Program-made: the position numbers and the translations under genes | Source: Clostridium sp. | GTDB taxonomy: Bacteria > Bacillota_A > Clostridia > Lachnospirales > Lachnospiraceae | Assembly (NCBI GenBank): GCA_023666975.1 | Contig: JAMPAW010000001.1 | Coordinates: 1 to 64,000, forward strand | Direction: 5' to 3' | DNA length: 64,000 nt | Notes under the pieces: model-generated | Told to the model about the DNA's origin: nothing | What the model saw: only the letters and a program-made list of their open reading frames with translations | Databases searched by the model: none | Part shown: in pieces, positions 17,686 through 26,600 of the stretch | Numbering within the stretch: position 1 is the stretch's first letter | How the letters are laid out: each line of letters begins with the position of its first letter

Positions 17686-19512
17686 ATGTGTGGTATTGTT
17701 GGATATATTGGCAGTGAACAGGCAGCTCCCATATTATTGGATGGTCTGGCAAAGCTGGAGTATCGTGGCTATGACTCTGCCGGTCTTGCCGTATATGACG
17801 GTAATGATATCGAAATCGTCAAAGCAAAGGGAAGGCTGCAGGCGCTGCGGGATCTAACAGGAGACGGCAACAGCTTAAAAGGCACGCTGGGGATTGGCCA
17901 TACGAGATGGGCTACACATGGAGAACCGTCTGTGTCTAATGCGCACCCTCATTTTAACAAGGATAAAACCATTACGGTTGTGCATAACGGTATTATTGAG
18001 AATTATCAACCGCTTAAGGAGAAGCTGACAGCCAAGGGTTATGTCTTCATATCGGATACGGATACGGAGGTTGTGGCGCATTTACTGGATTATTATTATA
18101 ACGGTAACCCGTTGCAGGCAGTTGAAAAGGTTATGCACCGCGTACAGGGGTCTTATGCGCTAGGCGTTTTATTTAAGGACTATCCGGATAAGATGTATGC
18201 TGTCCGCAAGGATTCACCTTTAATTGTGGGTGCTTCTGCTGAAGGGAATTTTATTGCTTCGGATGTTCCGGCAATTCTCAAATATACACGGGATGTATAT
18301 TTTATCGAAAATCGTGAGATCTGTGAATTGTCCAGAGACGGTATCTGTTTCTACAATGAGGATATGGAGGCAATCAGTAAGGAAACCAAGACGATTGAAT
18401 GGGATGTTGAGGCGGCTGAGAAGGGCGGTTATGAACATTTCATGCTGAAAGAGATTTATGAGCAGCCCAAAGCGGTTTTGGATACGATTAGTCCGAGGAT
18501 TAAAGATGACCGGATTGTCATTGATGAACTGAATATGTCTGAGGATGATATCCGAAATCTGAAACGCATCTATATTGTCGGGTGCGGCTCAGCATATCAT
18601 GTGGGTGTAACCGGAAAATATGTATTAGAAAAGATAACGAGGATTCCTGTGGAGGTGGATTTGGCATCGGAATTCAGATACCGCAATCCAATTCTGGAAA
18701 AGGATTCCATGGTAATTATCATCAGTCAATCGGGAGAGACAGCTGATTCTTTAGCGGCATTGCGCAAATCGCAGGAGTTGGGCGTTAAGGTGTTAGGTGT
18801 TGTCAACGTCGTAGGCTCTACGATTGCAAGAGAGGCAGATAATGTGTTATATACATGGGCAGGACCGGAGATTTCCGTGGCGACAACGAAGGCTTACAGC
18901 ACTCAGCTGGCAGCGCTCTATCTTCTGGCCATTTTGTTTGGTGATGTGAGAGGCGTAATTTCCGATGAGGAATATCGGGAATTGATTCAGGAGCTTCAGC
19001 GTCTGCCGGATAAAATACAGGGGATTTTGGGTGATAAGGAAAGAATTCAATGGTTTGCCAGCAAATATGCTAATGCCAGAGATGTATTTTTCCTGGGAAG
19101 GGGCGTGGATTATGCTACGGCTCTGGAAGGTTCGCTCAAATTGAAAGAAATATCTTATATCCATTCTGAAGCATATGCAGCAGGCGAATTAAAGCATGGA
19201 ACAATTTCGCTGATTGAGGACAATGTGCTGACCGTGGCAGTGGTAACACAGCCGGATTTGTATGAGAAGATGATTAGCAATATTGTAGAGGTACGCACCC
19301 GTGGCGGGTATATCTTTACCTTGACGAATAAAGGGAATTGTGTAATGGAGGATACAGCTGATTTCACTGTGTATATTCCGAAAACGCATTCGTGCTTTAC
19401 ACCGTCTCTGGCCGTTATTCCGCTGCAGTTATTTGGGTATTATGTTTCTGTTGCCAAGGGATTGGACGTGGATAAGCCAAGAAACCTTGCGAAGTCGGTA
19501 ACGGTAGAATAA
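17686..19512 (+). CDS. glmS: glutamine--fructose-6-phosphate aminotransferase (isomerising)
   Basis: 608 residues, the normal full length. The N-terminal class II glutamine amidotransferase has the catalytic Cys at position 2 (MCGIVGYIG), with KLEYRGYDSAG and HTRWATHG further on. Two SIS sugar-isomerase domains follow (about 285-425 and 455-600), with SQSGETADSLAAL and the C-terminal KPRNLAKSVTVE that ends nearly all GlmS proteins. It makes glucosamine-6-phosphate from fructose-6-phosphate and glutamine, the first step to UDP-GlcNAc for peptidoglycan and surface glycans. RBS AAGGAGGA. It has its own promoter and is followed after 31 bases by the LCP gene, a sensible pairing of precursor supply and polymer attachment. 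Confidence 0.97.
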   Translation: MCGIVGYIGSEQAAPILLDGLAKLEYRGYDSAGLAVYDGNDIEIVKAKGRLQALRDLTGDGNSLKGTLGIGHTRWATHGEPSVSNAHPHFNKDKTITVVHNGIIENYQPLKEKLTAKGYVFISDTDTEVVAHLLDYYYNGNPLQAVEKVMHRVQGSYALGVLFKDYPDKMYAVRKDSPLIVGASAEGNFIASDVPAILKYTRDVYFIENREICELSRDGICFYNEDMEAISKETKTIEWDVEAAEKGGYEHFMLKEIYEQPKAVLDTISPRIKDDRIVIDELNMSEDDIRNLKRIYIVGCGSAYHVGVTGKYVLEKITRIPVEVDLASEFRYRNPILEKDSMVIIISQSGETADSLAALRKSQELGVKVLGVVNVVGSTIAREADNVLYTWAGPEISVATTKAYSTQLAALYLLAILFGDVRGVISDEEYRELIQELQRLPDKIQGILGDKERIQWFASKYANARDVFFLGRGVDYATALEGSLKLKEISYIHSEAYAAGELKHGTISLIEDNVLTVAVVTQPDLYEKMISNIVEVRTRGGYIFTLTNKGNCVMEDTADFTVYIPKTHSCFTPSLAVIPLQLFGYYVSVAKGLDVDKPRNLAKSVTVE

Positions 19513-19543
19513 GAAATTGGGAAATGTGCAGGAGGTTTATTGA

Positions 19544-20662
19544 ATGAGTGCATCACACAAGAAAAATAAAAGAAACAAACGGTTAGGTATCATTCTGCTG
19601 ATAGAGATTCTGGTGTTTGCCGGTTTGGTTTTGGGGTATTTGTGGTATTATGCCAATCATGCGCTGGACCAGATTGTGACAGACGAGACACCAAAGGAAG
19701 ATATTGATGTCAGTGAGGCAGTAACGGATACGATGGAGGATAAATATACAACAATCGCTTTGTTCGGACTGGATACCAGAGATGGTGGGGATATGACGAA
19801 AGCGGGTATGGCCCATAGTGATGCGGTAATTATTGCCTGTATCAATAACGAGACGAAGGAAGTAAAGCTGGCGTCCGTCTACCGGGATTGCTTTTTGGAG
19901 ATAGCCAATGCCTCTGCCGATACGCAGAAATTTACCCATGCATATTTTCTGGGAGGTCCGACCTGTTCCGTGGAGACACTGAACAGGAATCTGGATTTAA
20001 ACATTACCGATTATGTGTCCGTGGATTTTGAGGCATTGACGAAAGCGATTGATGCTTTGGGCGGGGTTACGATTAATGTAAAGAGTAACGAACTGGAAAA
20101 TCTCAACAAAAACCTGACCGAGCAGATTGAGGTGACCGGTATACAGTCCGACGGCGTGTGGTCGGCTGGTGAACAGACATTGAACGGTTCCCAGGCAACG
20201 GCATATGCAAGAATCCGTAAGGTGGGTAATAATGATTTTGAGCGGACGCAGCGTCAAAGAGCGGTGATTGCGGCAATGGTTTCCAAGGCGAAGCAGTCGA
20301 ATCTGTCAACAATAAATGATATTATTGAAGAGGTATTTCCGCTGATTGCGACGAATATGTCCAAGAAGGATATGATTTCGATGGCAGCGAGTGTATTCAG
20401 CTATGAGTTAGGGGAGAATACCGGATTTCCACTGGCACATGAAACACCGGACGTCGGTGCAAAGGGAAGTGTGGTCGTTCCGGCAGACCTGCTCAGCAAT
20501 GTTAAGCACCTGCACGAATTCCTGTATCCAGATGATACGGAATATGTTCCGTCACAAACCGTGGAAAATATTAGCACGAGAATTACGTCAGAGACCGGAA
20601 TCTATGATGAGTTCACAGAGGATAAATCCACAGAGGAACCGACACAGACCAATTCCCAATAG
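19544..20662 (+). CDS. LytR-CpsA-Psr (LCP) family cell-wall polymer ligase
   Basis: 372 residues. A short basic cytoplasmic tail and one membrane helix (about 14-35) precede an extracellular LCP domain (about 65-290): IALFGLDTRDG, HSDAVIIACINNETKEVKL, SVYRDC, and later the arginine-rich ARIRKVGNNDFERTQRQR involved in binding the polyprenyl pyrophosphate. LCP enzymes transfer anionic glycopolymers from undecaprenyl carriers to peptidoglycan, so it probably attaches the polymer made by the genes upstream. The C-terminal 30 residues are Thr/Glu-rich. RBS AGGAGG. It is followed directly by an intrinsic terminator. Confidence 0.93.
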   Translation: MSASHKKNKRNKRLGIILLIEILVFAGLVLGYLWYYANHALDQIVTDETPKEDIDVSEAVTDTMEDKYTTIALFGLDTRDGGDMTKAGMAHSDAVIIACINNETKEVKLASVYRDCFLEIANASADTQKFTHAYFLGGPTCSVETLNRNLDLNITDYVSVDFEALTKAIDALGGVTINVKSNELENLNKNLTEQIEVTGIQSDGVWSAGEQTLNGSQATAYARIRKVGNNDFERTQRQRAVIAAMVSKAKQSNLSTINDIIEEVFPLIATNMSKKDMISMAASVFSYELGENTGFPLAHETPDVGAKGSVVVPADLLSNVKHLHEFLYPDDTEYVPSQTVENISTRITSETGIYDEFTEDKSTEEPTQTNSQ

Positions 20663-20688
20663 GCGGAATTTGACGGAGAAACGGAGAT

Positions 20689-20722
20689 AAAAGAATGACA
20701 GCCGTATGGCTGCCATTCTTTT
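20689..20722 (+). terminator. intrinsic terminator after LCP gene
   Basis: AAAAGAATG-a-CAGCC-gtat-GGCTG-c-CATTCTTTT forms a 14-bp stem broken by one mismatch, ending in a T-tract. It closes the glmS-LCP transcript. Confidence 0.87.
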
Positions 20723-20747
20723 ATGTATTAAGGAGGAGGTATCAGCA

Positions 20748-22091
20748 ATGGCAGAGAGAAAAATAAGACAACGGTATATGAGGTTCATGGCGGCGGTGAT
20801 GATGTTGTTGTTTACGCTTTTGTTCGGAACAGGCGGAATGCAGGTCGATGCGGCAACAGCAGTGGAGGAGAACGGAGCGCTTAAAGTGTCGGGAACAAAG
20901 CTGGTAAGCCAGAGCAGTGGACAGGAGGTGCAGCTGCGGGGAGTCAGTACACACGGGATTAATTGGGATGTGGGATATCCGTACATTTCCGAGGCGGCAT
21001 TTAAGACACTGCGGGATAATTATGGTGTCAATGCGATTCGGCTGGCAATGTATACGACGGAATACTTTGGCTATTGTGATAAGGGGAGTGCTCCGGAGCT
21101 GCAGGACGAGGTACAGCGCACATTGGAAAGCCGGATTGACGCAGGCGTGAAAGCGGCAAGGCAATTGGGGATGTATGTGATTGTCGATTGGCATGTATTG
21201 AGTGACCAGACACCATTAAAATATCAGTCCGAGGCAAAAAAATTTTTTCGGAAAATTTCGGACCGGTATTCCGATTATGACAATGTGCTCTATGAGATAT
21301 GTAATGAGCCAAACGGTGGGACCTCTTGGGAGGATATCAAGAAATATGCAGGGGAAATCATACCGGTAATTCGTTCAAACGATCCGGATGCGGTAATCAT
21401 CGTGGGGACACCTACCTGGTCGCAGGATGTAGATGTTGCCTCCAAATCACCGCTTTCCTACGATAATGTATTGTATGCGATGCACTTTTATTCGGCAACG
21501 CATAAGGCATCTTATCGCGACAAGTTAAAGACGGCACTGAACAATGGTCTTCCGGTTATGGTAACGGAATTTGGAGTGTCTGAGGCAAGCGGCGATGGCA
21601 CAATAAATACGGGTGAGGCAAAACAGTGGCTGGATTTGCTGGACAGTAACGGAATTAGTTACTTTGCATGGAGTCTCAGCAATAAGTCGGAATCGGCTTC
21701 CCTGTTGAAAAGCGGGAAGAGAAGCGGCTGGACGGATGCGGATTTGTCAAAAGCCGGGAAATGGGTTTTGGGACAGTATCGCAGCAGAAGCGGGCAGAAT
21801 AGGAATAAGCCAGCAAAAGTGAAAGCGCTCTCGGTCAAAAATCAAAAGGGCAAAAAGGTGAAAGTGGCTTTCCGCAAAACGGCCGGGGCTGCCGGATATC
21901 AAATTACCTATGCGGCAAATAAGCAGTTTAAGAAGGCGAAAAGCATAAGTACCAAAAAGAATACTGCGGTATTAAAGAAACTGAAAAAAGGAAAAACCTA
22001 TTATATTAAGGTCAGGGCCTATTGCTATACGGACGGTAAGACCGTTTATGGTGCTTATAGTGCCGTAAAAAGGGTGAAAATTAAAAAGTAG
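20748..22091 (+). CDS. secreted glycoside hydrolase family 5 (endoglucanase-like) with C-terminal Fn3-like domain
   Basis: 447 residues. Signal peptide (MAERKIRQRYMRF then a hydrophobic core, cleavage near VDAAT). The GH5 (beta/alpha)8 barrel spans about 50-345: RGVSTHGINW, NAIRLAMY, VIVDWHVL, the acid/base E187 in YEICNEPNG and the nucleophile E274 in VMVTEFGVSE. A Lys-rich beta-sandwich resembling an Fn3 domain (about 365-447) closes the protein. It would hydrolyse beta-linked glucans, either dietary or of the cell's own surface polymer; its position behind the LCP gene suits a trimming role, but this is inference. ATG at 20748 lies after AAGGAGGAGG. An upstream in-frame start at 20706 falls inside the terminator and is rejected. 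Confidence 0.88.
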   Translation: MAERKIRQRYMRFMAAVMMLLFTLLFGTGGMQVDAATAVEENGALKVSGTKLVSQSSGQEVQLRGVSTHGINWDVGYPYISEAAFKTLRDNYGVNAIRLAMYTTEYFGYCDKGSAPELQDEVQRTLESRIDAGVKAARQLGMYVIVDWHVLSDQTPLKYQSEAKKFFRKISDRYSDYDNVLYEICNEPNGGTSWEDIKKYAGEIIPVIRSNDPDAVIIVGTPTWSQDVDVASKSPLSYDNVLYAMHFYSATHKASYRDKLKTALNNGLPVMVTEFGVSEASGDGTINTGEAKQWLDLLDSNGISYFAWSLSNKSESASLLKSGKRSGWTDADLSKAGKWVLGQYRSRSGQNRNKPAKVKALSVKNQKGKKVKVAFRKTAGAAGYQITYAANKQFKKAKSISTKKNTAVLKKLKKGKTYYIKVRAYCYTDGKTVYGAYSAVKRVKIKK

Positions 22092-22093
22092 GG

Positions 22094-22122
22094 TTGAATT
22101 GCAAAGGATGTAGTGATACAAT
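22094..22122 (+). promoter_or_regulatory. candidate promoter for the L,D-transpeptidase gene
   Basis: TTGAAT (22094-22099), a 17-base spacer and TACAAT (22117-22122), 45 bases before the start at 22168. Confidence 0.45.
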
Positions 22123-22167
22123 GTATAAGCCAACGTAGTTTAGTTATAAAGGATTGGAGAGTCAAGA

Positions 22168-23319
22168 ATGAAAAAGAGTCCAAAGGTAAAACATTTAATT
22201 GTTGTTGCAATGTTTGCATTGTGTGGTGTGGCTGCTTCTGCTGTTACCGTACAGGCAGATACGGTTATCGATGCGCGGCCGCAGCAGCCGGACACGCCGA
22301 AACCGCCGGCAAATACCGAGCCGACCACAGAGCAGACGGGACAAAATGAGCCGACTACATCTACCGTAGACAAAGGCTGGAATGAAGATAAAACATGTTA
22401 TTATGTGAATGGAACAAAAGTAACCGGAATACAGAAGATAGAGGACAAGCTATACTATTTTGACAAGGACGGCAATTTGATGAAGAAGACCGGACAGTGC
22501 AAGATAGACGGTACATATTATTATTTCAATACCGACTATTCGTTACAGACGGGAGTTGTTAAGATCAAAAAGAAATTATATTATTTCAGCAGTACAGATG
22601 GCTCCAGATATCAGGAGACGGGAATCAATAAAATTGACGGACAGATTTATATGTTTGATAAGAAGCACAATCTGTTGACCGGCTGGTATCGGGACAAGAA
22701 CAATGTGCGCTACTATTTTGATAAGAGTAAGGCATCGGCGCTTGTCGGCTGGAATTATGTCGGAAAGTACAAATATTATTTTAACAAAAACGGGCAGCTT
22801 AGCCAGGATGTGAGAAAGAAGCTCACCAAAAAGCAAAAGTCATCTTATATCATCAAGGTAAACCGGACAGCCTGCTGCGTTACCGTCTATGCAAAGGACG
22901 GTGATAAAGGATATACGATACCCGTGGTTGCATTTGTCTGTTCTACCGGTCCGGCAACCCCTGTCGGGAATTTCCAAATTAAGGACAGGCTTCGCTGGCA
23001 TGAACTGATGGGACCAAGCTGGGGACAGTGGTGTGAGCATCTCACAGAGGATATTTTATTCCATTCCGTATATTATAATGTGGAAAAGGATAACCGTACA
23101 TTGGATGTCAGTGCCTACAACAAACTGGGTAAAATGGCTTCACATGGCTGTGTCCGTCTGACGGCAGGTGACGCAAAATGGATTTATGATAATTGCAGTG
23201 TCGGAACAAAGGTTACTATTTATAATAACAAAAAGAATCCGGGACCTTTTGACAAGCCGAAAGCGGCAAAGCTTAGCTCAAGTCATACATGGGACCCTAC
23301 CGACCCGAACATTAAATAG
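22168..23319 (+). CDS. L,D-transpeptidase (YkuD) with cell-wall-binding repeats
   Basis: 383 residues. Signal peptide (cleavage near VQA-DT), a Pro/Thr/Glu linker, then about five Tyr/Gly-rich repeats of roughly 20 residues (about 68-210; for example KLYYFDKDGNL), similar to choline/cell-wall-binding repeats. A YkuD catalytic domain (about 225-360) carries the signature SHGCVRL with nucleophile C328 and the preceding H326. Such enzymes make 3-3 cross-links in peptidoglycan or attach proteins to it. The GH5-LdtA neighbourhood next to a polymer-attachment gene suggests wall remodelling. GGAG lies before ATG at 22168. A strong terminator follows. Confidence 0.93.
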   Translation: MKKSPKVKHLIVVAMFALCGVAASAVTVQADTVIDARPQQPDTPKPPANTEPTTEQTGQNEPTTSTVDKGWNEDKTCYYVNGTKVTGIQKIEDKLYYFDKDGNLMKKTGQCKIDGTYYYFNTDYSLQTGVVKIKKKLYYFSSTDGSRYQETGINKIDGQIYMFDKKHNLLTGWYRDKNNVRYYFDKSKASALVGWNYVGKYKYYFNKNGQLSQDVRKKLTKKQKSSYIIKVNRTACCVTVYAKDGDKGYTIPVVAFVCSTGPATPVGNFQIKDRLRWHELMGPSWGQWCEHLTEDILFHSVYYNVEKDNRTLDVSAYNKLGKMASHGCVRLTAGDAKWIYDNCSVGTKVTIYNNKKNPGPFDKPKAAKLSSSHTWDPTDPNIK

Positions 23320-23362
23320 ACAGGCCGCAGCAAAAAACGGCTGGCAGTTTTCATTGTATAAT

Positions 23363-23408
23363 AAAAGCAGCATAGATGGAGAGGAATCTTCTTCTATGCT
23401 GCCTTTTT
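23363..23408 (+). terminator. intrinsic terminator after L,D-transpeptidase gene
   Basis: GCAGCATAGA (23367-23376) pairs perfectly with TCTATGCTGC (23393-23402), followed by CTTTTTG. It ends the polysaccharide/cell-wall region. Confidence 0.87.
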
Positions 23409-23501
23409 GTGTAGAACGTAAAAAACTTGATAAATAATCAGATAAAAATAGATAAATTTATTAATTGACAAATAATATAAAAATATGTCGAATTTATTCT
23501 A

Positions 23502-23530
23502 TTTACAAATGGGGGAGAATTTTGTATTAT
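23502..23530 (+). promoter_or_regulatory. candidate gltB promoter
   Basis: TTTACA (23502-23507), 17 bases, TATTAT (23525-23530). The rest of the 200-base gap (23409-23608) is very A/T-rich and contains nothing else I can name. Confidence 0.5.
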
Positions 23531-23608
23531 AACATAGGTTTGAATAACTTTGGTATATATAATAATATTTAAGTTATATCATGATAATATAGAAAGAAAG
23601 GGTGCAAG

Positions 23609-26600
23609 ATGATGAAACAGCAGTTTGATGAAGCAACGAAACGTGAAACGGGTCTATACCATTCCGAATTTGAACACGATAATTGTGGTATCGGCGCCGT
23701 GGTAAATATTAAGGGGAGAAAAAGCCACGCAACGGTCACGGATGCGCTGCAGATTGTGGAGAAGCTGGAACACAGGGCAGGTAAGGATGCCGAGGGCAAG
23801 ACTGGAGACGGTGTGGGTATTCTCTTACAGATATCCCATAAGTTTTTCAGTAAGGCAGTGGGAGCGCTTGGTATTTCTCTGGGAGAGGAAAGAGATTACG
23901 GAATCGGAATGTTCTTTTTCCCGCAAGATGAGTTAAAGCGAAATCAGGCAAAGAAGATGTTTGAAGTTATCGTAGAGAAAGAGGGAATGGAATTCTTATG
24001 CTGGAGAGAAGTTCCGACAAAGCCGGAGGTTCTTGGGAAAAAGGCTGTAGATGTGATGCCTTGTATTATGCAGGCATTTGTAAAGCGGCCGGCGGATGTG
24101 GACAAAGGGCTGGATTTTGACCGCCGTCTCTATATTGTAAGGCGGGTGTTTGAACAGTCTAACGACAATTCTTATGTTGTATCATTGTCCTCTCGCACGA
24201 TTGTATATAAAGGCATGTTTTTGGTAAATGATTTGCGGATGTTCTTTACGGATTTGCAGAGTGATGATTATGAATCTGCTATCGCACTGGTGCATTCCCG
24301 GTTTTCAACCAATACGACGCCGAGCTGGCTTCGCGCTCACCCGTACCGCTACCTTGTACATAACGGAGAGATTAACACGATACGTGGAAATGCAGATAAA
24401 ATGCATGCCAGAGAGGAATCCATGGAGTCAGAACATTTTAAGAGAGAGATGCATAAACTGACGCCTGTGGTGGACCCGGAGGGGTCGGATTCAGCAAGAC
24501 TCGACAATACGCTGGAGTTTCTGATGATGAGCGGTATGCCGCTGCCTCTTGCCGTGATGATTACCATTCCGGAGCCATGGGAAAATAACCGCTATATGAC
24601 ACAGAAGAAGAAGGATTTTTATCAGTATTATGCGACAATGATGGAGCCTTGGGACGGACCGGCTTCCATTCTGTTTACTGACGGTGATATTATGGGAGCT
24701 GTGCTGGACAGGAACGGTCTTCGTCCTTCCCGCTATATGATTACAGATGAGGATAATTTGATTCTTTCTTCGGAGGTGGGCGTGTTGGACATTGCGCCTG
24801 ACCATATTGTGATAAAGGAGCGGCTTCACCCTGGCAAAATGCTGCTTGTCGATACAGTGCAGGGAAAACTGGTTTCTGATGAGGAATTGAAAAATCAGTA
24901 TGCAGCCGCACAGCCTTATGGAGAATGGCTGGATTCTAATCTGGTGTATTTGAAGGACTTAAAGATTCCAAACAGGAAAGTAGAAGAACATACCGGGGAG
25001 GAACGGGCAAAGCTGCAACGGGCATTTGGCTATACCTATGAAGATTTGAACAGCATTCTGCCTATGGCAAAAAACGGCAGTGAAGCGATTCAGGCAATGG
25101 GAACCGATTCCCCGCTGGCTGTGCTTTCTGACAAAAAACAACCGCTGTTTAATTATTTTAAACAATTGTTTGCACAGGTAACTAATCCGCCTATCGACGC
25201 AATTCGTGAGGAGGTTGTCACCAGCACCTCTGTATATCTTGGTGGGAATGCCAACATTTTGGAGGAAAAGCCGGAAAACTGCCGCGTGCTCAAGATTTTT
25301 GACCCGATTCTCACCAGTGTGGATTTGTTGAAAATCCGTAATATGCAGGTGGAGGGATTGAGAGTAGGTGAAGTGCCGATTACCTATTATAAGAACACTT
25401 CTCTGGAGAAGGCGATTGACCGTCTGTTTGTTGAGGCTGACCGTCTATATCGGGATGGTGTGAATATTTTGATTCTTACTGACCGGGGAGTTGACGAGAA
25501 TCATGTGGCTATTCCGTCTCTGCTTGCGGTTTCTGCTATGTCACAGCATTTGGTAAGGACAAAGAAAAAGACCTCCATGTCGCTGATATTGGAAAGTGCA
25601 GAACCAAGATGTGTTCATCATTTTGCGGCTCTTTTGGGATATGGCGCTTCAGCCGTTAATCCCTATCTGGCACATGAATCCATCAAGGAATTGATTGACA
25701 GCAGCCGCTTAGATAAGGATTACTATGCTGCCGTAAATGACTATAATGCGGCAATTATTCATGGTATTGTAAAGATTGCCTCCAAGATGGGAATTTCTAC
25801 AATTCAGTCTTATCAAAGTTCGCAGATTTTTGAGGCCATCGGTATTAATAAGGCAGTCGTGGACCGCTATTTTACCAATACGGTAAGCCGTGTGGAAGGC
25901 ATTGACATCAAGGATATTGAAAAGCAGGTTGATGAGCTTCACTCAGCGGCATTTGACCCGTTGGGACTGGATATGAATCTTGCTCTGGAATCCAGCGGAA
26001 GCCATAAGTACAGGAGTGGAAAGGAAGAGCATCTGTATAATCCGCAGACTATTCATCTGCTACAGCAGGCGACCAGAGTGAGAGACTATACATTGTTCAA
26101 GCAATACACAAAATTAATTAATGAAGAGATGGATGCAGTCAATTTAAGAGGGCTTATGGAATTTGACTATCCAAAGCAGGGAGTGCCTATTGACGAAGTG
26201 GAACCGGTGGAATCCATTGTCAAGAGGTTTAAGACTGGGGCGATGTCGTATGGCTCTATCTCACAGGAGGCACATGAGACATTGGCAATTGCGATGAATA
26301 TGTTAGGTGGAAAGTCCAATTCCGGCGAAGGCGGTGAAGATTTGGAACGTCTGGTTATCGGCGCAGACGGAAAGAACCGCTGCTCAGCAATTAAGCAGGT
26401 GGCATCAGGACGTTTTGGTGTTACGTCAAAGTATCTGACCAGTGCAAAGGAAATACAGATTAAAATGGCACAGGGGGCCAAGCCCGGTGAGGGCGGACAT
26501 CTGCCTGGTGGAAAGGTGTATCCGTGGATTGCGAAAACGCGTCATTCCACACCGGGTGTCGGTTTGATTTCACCGCCTCCGCATCATGACATTTATTCTA